Below are positions 1 to 12,299 of a stretch of 64,000 nt of DNA, piece after piece. The stretch is from contig JAQFVV010006197.1 in assembly GCA_028023455.1 (NCBI GenBank), positions 19,033,254 through 19,097,253 on the forward strand, given 5' to 3'. The stretch's first letter is position 1. Each line of letters opens with the position of its first letter. The position numbers and the translations under genes were made by a program. The notes below the pieces were generated by a model. That model saw only the letters and a program-made list of their open reading frames with translations. It did not search any database and was not told where the DNA came from. The DNA comes from Epiperipatus broadwayi (Eukaryota > Onychophora > Udeonychophora > Euonychophora > Peripatidae).

Positions 1-159
1 TTAATGTTTTATTTATTTAATTTTTTTGGATAGGGTATATAATTGAAGTAGTGTATAATTGCAGCTTCATTGTACTAATATAATTGATTAATGTAAAGTA
101 TTTTTCTTCTATTATGTATTGAAAAATCAGATATTCATAGCCTGCCATTACAAAATGCA

Positions 160-668
160 TATATGAATAAAAACTTGATACTAAAAGGAAATATGTCTAC
201 GTGTTTGAAAAGAAATGTTTTTAATAAATGTGTTTTAACAGTTCTTACTTATGGATCTGAGACTGGGACACTTAATAGAAGAGCAACACAGAGACTTCAG
301 ACCACTCAAATAAGTATGGAGAGATGCATGTTGGGAGTAACAAGAAGAGATCAAAAATGCAATAGATGGATAAGAGAACAAACAGGTGTTACTGACTTCA
401 TTGAAAAAATTAAAAGACTGAAGTGGAGTTGGGCAGGACATATTGCTAGAAGAAATGACAATAGATGGACAATTGAAATCTTAAACTGGATTCCAAGAGA
501 TTGTAAAAGACCCAGAAAGAAACAACATGTGAGATGGATGGATGAAATAAGAAAATGTGCATGGGTAATGTGGAGAAGAGATGCTAGAGATCAGAGAAGA
601 AGGATTGAACTTGGAGAGACCTTCATCATGCAATGGATTGATAATGGTCGATGATGACGATGATGACA
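160..668 (+). pseudogene. RTE-type LINE, 3' end of reverse transcriptase ORF
   Basis: A 163-codon open frame encodes the C-terminal part of an RTE/BovB-like retrotransposon polyprotein, the region after the reverse transcriptase catalytic core. Recognisable blocks in order are CVLTVLTYGSETGTL, RCMLGVTRRD, WIREQTGVTDF, LKWSWAGHIARRND, PRKKQHVRWMDEIRK and the closing GETFIMQWIDNG. The frame is uninterrupted, so the copy is fairly young, but endonuclease and RT domains are missing: it is a 5'-truncated insertion, as usual for LINEs. The stop codon runs straight into a short TGATGA/CGATGA tandem tail (about 651-668), the characteristic RTE 3' end in place of poly(A). The ATG at 163 is only the first in-frame ATG, not a real start. 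Family assignment rests on motif memory, not on a search. Confidence 0.88.
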
Positions 669-669
669 C

Positions 670-3600
670 AGCTTATAATACATTTTAATTTAAGCATATA
701 TAACAAATTAAAGTAAATACTTAAAATTTAATGAGATCTTTATTAAAACTCCCATTCAACAACTGATTAATGTTAAGTTGTAAATTTAAATTTATCACTC
801 TCAACTAATGCTACAATTTGGTGCCTTATTAAAAAGATTTTATCAAATCTTTTGCACATAATATTGAGAGAAGAAATAAAAAATTTTGATAAGAATTTGT
901 GGTAGTAAAATTTTTTTGATTATTTATATTAACTAACAACTAATATTGACATATAGTACATTTCAATATTTTACAAGTGTTAATAGGATATAAAAAATAA
1001 ATGTAAGTAAAGTAAATAGTTTAATATACTCATGCTCTCATTTCAAGATCTTAAGATTTGCCTATATAATTGCATTTAAATACGGAGATAAGATAGCAGT
1101 TCTTATCTTTTCAAAGTCTTTATTTTGTGATTTGGATTGAGACTTTACTCATATTTAACATTGCTAATTGAATATTATAGTATGGCACATGTGTAGAGGG
1201 TTAATCATCTTCTCTTTAAATTTATATATAAAGTTATGTTTAAATGATTTTTCTGGTAACCAATGTTTACAATATCTTATTTGGAAATGGAAAAGTTTTG
1301 ACAATTTAATTTCATAACAAATATTTTTTGAGGTGTGATCAAATTTTGTCATGAAGGGTAGTTGAGAATCATTAATGTAAAACATATAATAATGCTGAAT
1401 CTAGGAAAATACAAATGTATTAACAATTGCTACTCAATTAAATTCATCATTAACAATCCAATCTAATTATGACAATCATTTTACTCCTGCAAAATATCAT
1501 GCCATGCTTAATCAAATTAATAAGACTTTTATAAAAATAGTAATATAATTCTTATATAATGACAAACAGGTTAATGAGGTCATTAAATATTATATATATA
1601 TATATGAATTAAAGTGTTCACTTCTTTTAATTACCTAATTTGATATATGATACAATCAAATGCACCATTTTTTAAAGAAATTTTTATTTTATTTTAATTT
1701 TCTGTTTCAGCTGACTTTAAAGAAAATATCAAAATGTCTTTCAAAAGGTCACATGACATTTGGCTGACTTTTTAGTCAATGGCAAATAGATCTCTCTTTA
1801 TATATATATTTTTAAAAAGATGCTTGATCAACAATCATTAATTTAATTATTAATATCTATTTTAAAGCTAAAAAAGTTTTAACTCGTGGCTTAATACCTT
1901 TTTTTATTATAAAAATGCTTTACTTTATAATTTTGCCAACAGCATTTCTGGATAATTCCAGAATTCTGATTTAGATTGGTTTTTCTACCGAGGACTTAAC
2001 AATTGTATTTTTCCTCCTTTAATTTGAAATCAAATGCTTTATTTTTTTTTTTGTAATATTAACATTTGCATAGAATGACTGTGATGACTTGTAATAATAA
2101 TGATAGTAAAATTTTATTTATAATATCAGAGATGGGTGATTCACTGATAAATCGGTATTTATCAATGGTAATAACATGAATGAAAATTTATCTTTTACAC
2201 CAATTAAATCCATTCCAAAAAAACTAAATCCTATTCATCTAATATAATTTTGGTATTGAGTTAATACATGGAGAATAGGGCATTAGAAAGCATTATAAAT
2301 CCCTCTTCTTACTTGCAAAACACCTGCTACTGGTAAGTGTAAATAACTGTTAAAATAACTTCCATACACCTAATTAAGTTTTTTTAAAAATAATATTATG
2401 TTGGAGCATATGCATATACATTACAGTATAGACTTTTAATAATTTTCTATATATTTTAAAATTAAATAAATATTTAAAATATTATTTCTTCTGTCCAGCA
2501 GTCATTTGAGTTAAATTACCATCTTTTTATTTTAATAACATTATAATTTCACAATTTTAAAATTATTTTTTAGAAATAAAAGTTAAAAATGAAAACCATT
2601 CATTAAAAAAAAAAATCAACTTTGCAAATATAAAGGGGAAAAAACTGACATAGAAAAACAGAATAATAGCTATTGCTATTTCACAATTATCAATAAAAAT
2701 ATATCTTGGAATAAAATAAAATTGATGCAAACTTTCTAACACTAAAATTAATTTTTGAAAGAATTTCATAAAACAATGAACTTATATTTTAAAATTCATT
2801 TACAATTACTTTTAAAATGACAACTATGATGATTATAGTTTCCTATTTCACCAAATCATCAGCCAATCACAATTTCTTGCGGTACACTATTGTATTTCTC
2901 TTAACTTGTACTAAAAAAAAAATTTCAAATAAAACCTGAGTCTAAACACTATATTCTTCTCAATAAATACATATTTCACAAATATTTTACGAAAATTGAT
3001 CATAAATACATAAACAAACTATGGAATATATATCGCTTTCATTTTCAAGATTTAAATAAAAGATGAACTTGCACAAGCACATTGACTACTTTGAGAACAA
3101 AGAAATTGTCAATCATTGACTTTTTTGTATTAGGTTGTCTTTGCAATAATGACATATGAAGAATTTTTTAAATTAATAAATCAAATATATATATATATCA
3201 GTTCTAATTTTTATCATCAAATAAAGACAAAGCTGGCAAACAAATACTACAGAAAATTGCAAGAATTAAAGCTATATGACTGAAACGCCACTACCTGATA
3301 AAAAAAGAATCTGTTTTAATAAAGAAAGATTAAATCTTTTTATCTACATAACTTTTTAAAAAAATTTAATTTATAAAAGTAAAACAAAATTTATAAAAAT
3401 TATTATGTAAATAAGATTTTAAAAAGCTTTGAAAAAGACTGTTATGATGGTTGAAATTGTCAGTTAATTGAATAAAAGTATAGTGAAAAGTGCAAAGGAG
3501 ACAATTTTTTATATATAGATTTATTCAATACAAGCAATGCAAAAAGAATGAAAGAATATATTTTTCAACTTTTTTTTTGTTTCTTTTATAGATGATAACT

Positions 3601-4140
3601 GTAAATACAGTTGAAATATTAATAACAAACAAAAAAGTACTGAGTTTATTTATAAAAGTTTAATAAAAATAATATTTTTGAAGTAGAAGAAGAATAAAAT
3701 AGTAGTCTATAGCCTAATGACTGCCTACTTATATTTTGGCTAAGTAGTCCTTAATAATAGTTATTATCTTACATTACTCAATATTATTATTTTATCTAAT
3801 ATTACATTTATATAATAGTATACTTAGTACTACTAAATTTTATATTTATGATTTTATTTAATAATACATTTTATTAAGATAGATAAATCTCAGTAAAATA
3901 TATGTAAATACATCTTAAATCTCATTACAGTTTTCATTTAGTGAGGCTTAAAAAGTGTTGCACAAAGTCAATTAATTAGCAAAAGTTATATAATTGATTA
4001 CAATATGAAGTATATAAGTTTAGTTTAAAATGAGACTTTGCATAAAACATAGACAATAAGTAAGTACTCTTCATAAATGAGATAAAATAATTAGGCTTTA
4101 AGATATTACAATTATCAACAACATTCAATGATCTCATTTG
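670..4140. other. AT-rich DNA, nothing assignable
   Basis: About 3.5 kb of A+T-rich sequence with homopolymer runs and short TA tracts (around 1595 and 3187). A polypyrimidine tract plus CAG at about 1692-1710 looks like a splice acceptor, but the frames behind it close within about 20 codons and no good donor follows. I see no coding region, repeat unit or RNA gene. Confidence 0.5.
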
Positions 4141-4149
4141 CTACATCTT

Positions 4150-4860
4150 TGACCTATTCTAGAACCATCTATTGTAATCTTGATTAATCAATGGACACAA
4201 GATGTTACAATACTATAAATCCCTATCTCCAGGCACATTTCTGGCTTTTGACTTCATTATGGAAGACTAGGATTTAAAGCATTTGAAATTAATGTGCTTA
4301 TGTAAGAAGTCACTACTTATTACTTTGTATTATTCAAACTAATAATTTGAAAATTAAAAAAAAAATCTGAATGCTTCCAATATCAGTTATCTTCATCCTA
4401 TTCTAGAACCATCAACTGTAAACTATGACATAAAATGGTCCAGTCACATGAAATCTGTATCTCCAGAACAGATTCTGGCTACATTGGAACTAATGCACTT
4501 ATGTATCTAACAAACCATCTTTTACTCCTTTATACTATTTAAGAGAACATCTTCAAGTTAAAAAAGAAGTTAGTTTTAAATTCATACTAATTCATTTGCA
4601 TATATAAATTTCTATATATTTTAGAAATCTCCATTTTATGATAATTGCAAGTTCTTTCTACTGTTTTAAGTTCAGCAAATATTTATTTATATGCTTGCAA
4701 GAACAGATGTTTTCACCCTAATCTGGAGCCATCTACTATGAGAGTAATCAATGACACTAGAGTTGCAATAGTCCAACATCTAGACTAGTTTCTGATTTTT
4801 TCTTGAAATTCAAATTAAAAATAAATAAATGTGTTTCTAATTGCAAAAAGGATATATGCT
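4150..4860 (+). repeat. Satellite-like repeat, three diverged tandem copies
   Basis: Three copies start with nearly the same motif, a run like CCTATTCTAGAACCATC followed by TATTGTAA or a close variant, at 4153, 4397 and 4717. Spacings are 244 and about 320 bp. Each continues with an AATCAATG-like block, a ctcCAG(A/G)..ATTTCTGGCT-like block and a CTTATGTA/TTACT block. Divergence is high, so the array is old. Inverted copies of the same unit occur at 35.4-36.2 kb, which makes this a dispersed family rather than a single local duplication. No coding content is visible. Confidence 0.6.
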
Positions 4861-6640
4861 AAAAGATATAGACAATCTATTATTAAAAAGCAACAGTTTT
4901 TAAAAACGAATGGAGGAAATTATGGAATTGCTTATAATGTTGAGAAAAATTAAGATTAAAAAAAATAATAATAAAGAAGAAAATGATCAGCATTCTTAAA
5001 ATGCATATAAAATTAGATATGTACATTAATAAATTCGTGGGTTAACATGTTTTTCTAGTTACTTCACATTAATAGCTAAATATTGTTATGTAATGCATTA
5101 TTTTATTTAATAATTGACTATATATATATATTTTAAAAAAAAATCAATACGTATAGCTGTTTTTTAAAAAAGAAAGTGTTATATTTGCCCTCTAATTTTT
5201 TTTTACCACAAAAGAGAATTGTACAAGCTATTGAAAATTTATCTAAAAGATGCAAAACATTGCTGGAGTCTGTTTATATAGTAAAAGATTAAGTCAGCGC
5301 GGTCGATTGTAAATATAGGTTAAAAGTCAAAGTAAAAAGTTTGTAAATGATAAACTCATCAAATAAAGTTTCCATCAGAGAAAGAAAACAGAAACTAAGA
5401 TTACAGACCTTCTGGCAACATCCTTAAACTTTTGGCTTCTTTATTTTCTATTCATTCAAAATAAATTGGCTTTTCTTCACATTCTTTTCTTTTGTTTTCT
5501 GACCTGTATTTATTTTTGAAAAAAAAAAAATTAGTTTTTTTGTTGTTTTAATCTGGTTCGTAATATTATTGTCATCCATATGACTTTTGACAAAGAAATA
5601 TTATCTCAGAAAAAACAAGCTTTAGATATCCGATGGCATATTTCTTTAATATTTTTTTAACTGTAAGAAAAACAAAATACAACTGAAATATGCAGAAGAT
5701 GGTTTAACCCTTACCCTCTCATTAAATGTATGTTATAGTAAATAGCAAGCAATTAAATTATTAATTACTTAAAAAAAAACATTTCCCACCCTCTATTGAT
5801 TATAATCAAATAGTCTACTAACTTGCCATGTTCCCACACAAATTAGGTTCTTTTTCATATCACAAGCAGATTTTTCCCCCCAGCTAGTTAAACTATAGCC
5901 ACATCAGATAACCTATTATTGTATTGGTCAATAAATCAATGATTAGTTATTAAGAGCTAATTAAGATTAAAGGTCATGGCTTAATATGGATTAGCCAGAT
6001 GCGTGTCAGTGTGCTGTGTGAACAACTGTAATATGTTGGAGTTTTTGCTACTAGTGGGTATAAGTGTTCATATTCTTAGAGATTGCAGAAGTAAGAAATC
6101 CATGGTTGGCCATATGTTTTTAGAAAATAAAAAAACCCTAAACCTTTCTTAAGAGCATAAATATATAGATGTCTATTGAAGGAATTTAAAAATAGATACA
6201 AAATCTATTTATTCATTTTTTTTGAAACTTTATACAGAATAAACTTCTATACGTAAAAAAAGAAATTATAAATAAAATAGTAATATAGAGGTACTGATAC
6301 CATTTGCTATAATACATTAGATTTAGGCAAAATGTTTTATACTGTATTATGTAATCCATACATTACTGATATATATATATTTAAACTAAAATACATTCTA
6401 TTAAGGATAGTTAGTTACCACAGATGATCATTAGGAGTTACCACTTGGTCACAATATCTTATTTCATATCTGCCAATCTATTTCTGAGAAATCCTTATCA
6501 TACAAAAGTTAATAAAAGTAGTAGAGCATAATGCAACAATTGTTCGCAGATATCTGAAGTATCAAAAAGGTTTATAGAAGAGGATGCAGGTGGTAATTCA
6601 ACGCCATGCTATTTGTAACTTCGACAAGTGATCTGTGAAA
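4860..6640. other. AT-rich DNA, nothing assignable
   Basis: No open frame of interest, RNA gene or recognised transposon. It holds several A or T homopolymers and short TA tracts only. Confidence 0.5.
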
Positions 6641-7305
6641 TGAAATTCAATTATTATACATCACCTTCTTAATGAATCTCACATACAGATGAACTAAATA
6701 TGAAACAATTAACATAAGTTTTATTGTAAAGTTAATTTGTCTCAAAATAATTTATTTTTCTGTAATTGTTTCAACTTTCGAGAGATAAAACAGATTGAAT
6801 ACTAGAGGAAAGAAGCTGTTACAGCACTGAATTCAGAGCTAAGCAATTTAGGTACTTTTTTTTTATTGGAATATTTTGAATTGATGAAGATCTTAAGAAG
6901 AGATATAGTCACTATTTTTTGTCTATTATTACTTGGATTGCAGCAGTAGACTCAAAGAGATACTTTTATAGAAGAGATTACAAACTGAGATTACAAGAAT
7001 AAAAAATTTAAATGCCTTTAACAAGTTAAAATTCCAAAAATTTAGTCCCATAATAACCAGCATCATTGACTGGAAATTATATAAAGCAACTGTAGAATTC
7101 AATTATTATATATTTAAATCCTTTCTTAATGAACCTAATAAAAATGGTTTAAATTTGAAATATATATTTTGTAATAAATTTTAGATTTTAGAATTTGACT
7201 CAAAATAATTTTTGTAACTGTTTAAACTTCATAGAGATAAAAGTGGATGAACACAACAGGAAAACTGACAATACCAAACTCAGAATTTCAGCATTTAAAC
7301 AATTT
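6640..7305 (+). repeat. Diverged direct duplication, offset 452 bp
   Basis: The block at about 6640-6855 recurs at about 7092-7305. Shared landmarks in the same order are aattcaattattata, a cttTCTTAATGAA(T/C)CT block, a GACTCAAAATAATTT-type block, a TGTAACTGTTT..ACTT block, agagataaaa and a cagaatt..gcattta block. The aligned landmark aattc starts at 6644 and 7096, giving the 452-bp offset. The intervening 240 bp is only weakly alike (a tttatagaagag motif at about 6570 and 6968). It could be an old tandem duplication or two copies of an unnamed repeat. Confidence 0.55.
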
Positions 7306-7309
7306 TGAG

Positions 7310-9286
7310 TCTGAATTATTTAAATTCAGTAATACTTTTGTCAATCTAGACCACTAGCTAGGGATTGACTAATGCTAGATTTGAGCATGAGTGTATTTCT
7401 CACAAAATCTACATATAAAGTGGCAAGATTGCATCTAGGTAAAGAAAAGTATTTCAGATGTCAAAAATGAATATGACAAGATTCTTAAGAGTAACAGTTC
7501 AGCAAAACATCCACTTCTGTAAGATCTGTTTTGCTTCTTCTGTTAACATGAAATAAGATATTTTCAATAAATATTAGGCCTAATGTTGTAAATAACCAGT
7601 ATGGTATTTACAATTTAACTTTCTCTTTCTTCTCTCTCTTTTTCTTCTTCTGGAATTAGAAGAATTTACTTAAAAATAGCTATTAATCAACGAATAGCCA
7701 ACAAATAGATATCATTTCATGACCTGCTAATAGCCTCAACTTTTTTAGAAGAATGTGCATAGGAAATGCTGAAGATGGATATTAATTCACCAATTCAAAT
7801 TGCAATTCACTCATTAAAATATTATTTGAATTAATCATTTTTCAAAGTCTATGTATTTATTATTATTCGACAGATTGCTTGGAAGATCAAATATTAATTG
7901 ACTGCAATATTTCCAATCAACTTATTAATTTTATTTTTTTGTAAATCTTATTTTTACTCCCAATTGTTAAACAAAAATGGGAACAATAAAAAAAGCACTC
8001 AACTTCACGTTGTGGTCAATAAATTAAATTCTATGGTAAATGTAAAGTGAAGATATAGGACATTCTACACTAATGATACACGAAAGGCAAATTGAAAGAA
8101 AAACTTAACAGATACATCACAAATAATAGCAACTGAGAATTAAAAAAATAACTGTATTGAGATAAAATGTAACCTATAGATTATGAATTCATAGAAGTAT
8201 GACCACTCACTCCACTAGTAAGAAATGATGTATCATATGTTTTATTTTTTAAGTCATCACATTTTCCCAAGCAGATTAAATAAAATATTTACCTTCTAGC
8301 AAACAAAAACACAAATATACTATTCATAGTGAATGATTAGCTGTTTGTTTATGGGCTGTCTACAAGTAGGTCACTCGTAACAAGATATATCCAGACTGCA
8401 TTCTACTGGGATAAAATTAAATTTAAAACTGATCTACTTTATAAACACTATATATATGTAATAGTTTTTATCAACCCTATTGCAGAGAGACATCTTCCAT
8501 AAAACGAATCAAAATAAAATAAAATGAGAAGTGAAAGTGTGATTTTATAAACAATACATAATCATATAACTTGTCTTTATATATAAGGAATGACTATGAT
8601 AAATATGAATAAGTACCGTTTACTGATTTCAAATGAACTTAATCGCATATGTTAAAAAAGACAAATTCATCAAACCCCCCTCCCCAACATAAACATAACG
8701 TATGTTTTATATAAAAATTAATTCAAGTAATTAAAAGCCTTATAATGTAATAAAAAAATTAAAATAGTCACGGACAATTTTTTTTTTTAAATTATAAACG
8801 CACCATCCTTTTTTGTTTGTTTGAGAGTAATGATTTCTTTTTTTCTCAGTAAAACAATTTAATTATTTTACAGAGAAAATATAAACATTACTCACACCTG
8901 AAATGACTTCTAAGTTAATTAAAAGAATGAAGAATTCAGGCATTAAACAAAATAAAATAGTAAAAAAATTGTGGAAACATTATGATGAACAATTTATTAA
9001 TAACAACAATAATATTACGGTGTACTTATAAAGATGCGCATCTAAAGAAAGATGCTAAATTAAAGTGTCTTAAAGGGAAGATAAACGATATACAACAATA
9101 TTTGGTTGCATTTATTGTTGAATCTGCCTTCAGAAACGATATAATATTACTACAGTTATTATATATCAAATAGTTCTAAATAATAGCGGCAAGAAAAAAA
9201 AAAACAGAAAAAAAATTAATGAATTTTATTTATTTAAATTTTTCCATGTAGTAATGTTTTAAAGATAATTAACTTTTTAGAGGAAT
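7310..9286. other. AT-rich DNA, nothing assignable
   Basis: Repeated homopolymers and simple AT sequence. A 63-codon frame at 8982-9173 has no recognisable motif and the composition of its surroundings; I do not regard it as a gene. Confidence 0.45.
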
Positions 9287-9287
9287 A

Positions 9288-9716
9288 CACAGTGTATCCA
9301 GTGAAAAGATGATTGGTTCTTTTTTTTGTTGCCTGCAGTGCCATGTCTGAATCAATGTGTGTTACATAGTAACACAGATAAATTATTCATCACAACAATG
9401 TCTGAACCATGAATTTCAACACTAAATGTGATAGTAGGTTTAGTACTGTGTAAATCATCCTCAATGCTCTCCTGTCATCATGAAATCTTACAAACCACTT
9501 GAAACATTTCAAATGTTTCAATAGCAGTTTTGCATTGAGTTGATATATAAAACACATTTACATTTCATGTCCTAATTCACAAAAAGACATGCTAGCATCT
9601 TAAATTTTTTATGGAGGATAGCTAAACTATTGTTATGTAACATATGCATTGATTCAGATATTGCATTACAGGTAGCTTGGAGAAGTCACAACACTTTTTC
9701 ATTGGGACACACTGTA
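9288..9716 (-). mobile_element. Internally deleted mariner element
   Basis: The element is bounded by imperfect inverted repeats of about 28 bp: cacagtgtatccagtgaaaa at the left and, read on the minus strand, tacagtgtgtcccaatgaaa at the right. A TA dinucleotide flanks each end (9286-9287 and 9717-9718), the target duplication of the Tc1/mariner superfamily. Inside, on the minus strand, the start of a mariner transposase is recognisable in shifted frames: KTAIETFEMF, part of the N-terminal helix-turn-helix region, then SIEDDLHSTKP, matching the linker that follows it. At 429 bp it is about a third of the normal 1.3 kb, and the catalytic domain is gone. It cannot mobilise itself. Confidence 0.82.
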
Positions 9717-10104
9717 TACTAACGACTTAAATCTTCATTATTTTTACATTACATTTTTAAATTTAAATTGTTATAATAAATTATAATTTAAAAATTGAAC
9801 AAAGCTGATATTTTTCATCCTGACTGGCAAATTATAATTTTTTTTTTAAAAAAAAAAAAACAAAAACATTTTCATATATCAAAATTTAAATAATGAAATA
9901 AAATATTCAACATTTTTAAAGTGTTGATTGTTAGCAATTTTAAAAAATATGATAGTTTGCTTGAGAAACATGATATTCAAGCATCTAAACTCGGTTTATT
10001 TAAGCCAAGTGAATGGAACTTAACACTGCAACTGCTTTCTTTGTGTGCAGATTGTAACAAACTTGTCTGCATTTAAGAAAATCAAATTAAATTGCTTACT
10101 AGTG

Positions 10105-11215
10105 TTTTTATTCTAAAATAACTTTATTAAAACAAATAATATATGTTTACAAATGATACTATAGGCATAATTAATAATTACCTGATAACATCATGGTAAA
10201 AAAAGGACAAAACTTAATAAATTAATACATGATATTTTGGTCATCAAGGACTTTATCTAGAAAGCTGAAAAAGTTTCCAAGTTACCTCATATAAAAATTT
10301 TATAGATAAGATTCTGTCTCTGTCTTTAAGTTTTTTAAAAGTTTGTAGAAAATAAGAATCAACATCTGGAAGAGGCCGAGTAAATTGTTTCTTACATCTG
10401 GCCAACCTTACAGAGAATGTCAAGAAAATCGACAGTCTGATGGTTGGGATGTCTCCAGAATGCAGGCAGTCCTTAATTGAGATAATCTTGTAGAAAGTCC
10501 ACTTTATAGTTCTGATAGATAAACATTTTAATATTCCCAAGTCCAGTGCAGGAGTAGATGATGTGGTCAAACATTTCATCTTGTCTGCAGCAGTTAGAGC
10601 ATAATGGATCAATCTCACTGATTTGTCTTTTACAGCTCGGGAACCAGTTTGTAGGCATAGCATGAAGATTGACTTTAACTAGTAGTCCAAAAACTTTGGC
10701 TCCAATGCCCAAAATTTAAAAAGGACTACAAGTCTGTGATTGGATAAGCCAAGTTTCAGTCTAATAATGGTGACCTGAGGGTTGATTAGTTGATATGCTT
10801 GCCAAAGTGAAACTTTAGCATGAAAGGTATTTTCTGAGATATTGTTAAATTTGTGAATGTCATGAAGCAAGATGTCAAGCCAGCAACTATCAGCAGGTGG
10901 AGGCCAATCTGTAGGTTGAACAATGTCAGCAATATGCATATAGCCATATTTCTGAATTAGATTGTAAATAAGCGTATGGGATTTCTGGAAATACATTGCA
11001 GGAATGGATTGAAATGAGATGCCATTCGACTTGCGGTGCTGTTGCATATTGGCAATGCTGATGGAAACCACATGGCCTTTCCAGAATAGCTTTGCACATA
11101 ATGAATTGATCTTTTTTTACAAAGGATTTAGTGACTGAAATTATCGGCAGATAATATGAAATTTTGGACATTACTTTCATATTAAGAAAGGCAACCTTTG
11201 CTTGAAGGGAGAGAT
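10105..11215 (-). pseudogene. LINE ORF2 C-terminus with zinc-finger region, frameshifted
   Basis: Read on the minus strand, pieces in three frames line up as the end of a non-LTR retrotransposon polyprotein. From 11215 down: a block around VAFLNMKVMSKISYYLP and FVKKDQFIMCKAI (the segment after RT motif E), then WKGHVVSISIANMQQHRK, then a long helical stretch to 10680, then PLCSNC...FDHIIYSC (about 10545-10612), which fits the CCHC-like zf-RVT domain, and finally FLTFSVRLARCKKQF near 10400. At least two frameshifts separate the frames 10926-11180, 10679-11071, 10473-10712 and 10253-10663. The downstream minus-strand sequence to about 10105 has TTTAATAAAG-type polyadenylation signals and may be its 3' UTR. 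The style resembles Tx1/L1-like or related clades rather than the RTE copy at 160. Clade is uncertain. Confidence 0.75.
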
Positions 11216-11239
11216 ATACCTAGGATAGGATTTTAGTAC

Positions 11240-12196
11240 CAAAAAAATATCAAATAACAAATGTAAATAAATTAAAGTGCCCTTAGCACTCTAAGAATGA
11301 ATTATTAAATATTTTAATTCTTCCCCTTTAAAATACACATAAAACTTCTTTTAAAATCATTATGGTAACAACAGTGATGTCATCTATTGCTATACAACCC
11401 ATTATAAATAACATAATTACACAAAATGATCTTTGGAGCAACACCTTGTTCCATTTGCATTTGATTAATACAACAGATAAGAAATACATGTCATAATCTT
11501 AAAGACACAAAAAATAATTATTCATTATAAATATTAGATAAAATTTGCATGACTATTTATTCTTAGACAGGAATTTTATCAGTTGTTCCCAATCCTCTTA
11601 TAAGAGCTGATTTTTCCAATAATATCTATTATTTTCAGTATTTCTTCTCATTTTCTCCATTGATCTTAATTTGCTATCTTTTCTTTTACTTATCATCATT
11701 TTCATATAATTTCCACTCTGACTGTCATAAATATTTAGGAATGCCCTATCTTTGTTATAATTGTTGTAAAACAGTTGTTATAGAGAAATATTCTCTAATG
11801 ATTTATATATTGTTAACATTTAAAAAAATATATAAGGAAAACATTTTACAAAGCTTTATACATTAACTATATATCTATTTTAAACAATCAATATTTTAAA
11901 CATTGTTCATTGTTATTAATAAAAGAATATATATAGTACTTTTTCATTACAAAAATTCAACAAATGACTGATGCTTACAAGTTTAAAAAAATGTCACATG
12001 ACTACATCCAGCAATACTAGCAGTATAAATTTTTTATAACAAAATTCTTAGGAAGTTTTTTTAAAAATAAACCTTTGTAAAATAATTTCTATATTCTAAT
12101 ATATAAAAGTAAAAATTATATATTATATTTCAAAGTTATACTTTTAAATTTGGCCACTTGTGATTTTAGAGATAAAAAAAAAGACATAATTTTGAA
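11240..12196. other. AT-rich DNA, nothing assignable
   Basis: No recognised element. The 68-codon frame at 11660-11866 is low-complexity, with many Y, F, I and L codons produced by AT-rich sequence, and is not supported as a gene. Confidence 0.45.
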
Positions 12197-12296
12197 TGTC
12201 GTCGAGAGGTCAGTGCGACTGCCTTGCACTTGCAGGCAGTTGCCTGGGTTGCAGGTTTGCGTCCCGGCCGATGCTATGACACTTAAAAAAAAAAAA
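12197..12296 (+). mobile_element. tRNA-derived SINE (family 1), copy 1
   Basis: A GC-rich island of about 85 bp followed by a poly(A) run. It starts gtcgtcgagaggtcagtgcg, resembling box A and the D-arm of a type II (Leu/Ser) tRNA. A stem-like GACTGCC...GGCAGT segment follows, then GCAGGTTTGCGTCCCGG (12251-12267), which corresponds to box B and the T-arm. The end GATGCTATGACAC precedes A-12. The second copy at 44019 shares both tRNA-like boxes and the same 3' end, so this is a SINE and not a tRNA gene. Pol III transcription is inferred from the boxes. Confidence 0.8.
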
Positions 12297-12299
12297 GAG

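Noticed and set aside
8880-8960. Minus-strand 12-nt micro-exon between a pyrimidine tract and gtgtgagt
   Set aside because: Too short to test by eye, with no neighbouring exons.
10030-10110. Terminal exon after a strong acceptor-like tract (ctttctttgtgtgcag)
   Set aside because: Only about 22 open codons, adjacent to the 3' end of a LINE on the other strand, and no recognisable peptide.
12197-12280. tRNA gene
   Set aside because: Box A and box B are present, but the acceptor stem does not close and the sequence ends in a shared SINE tail with poly(A).
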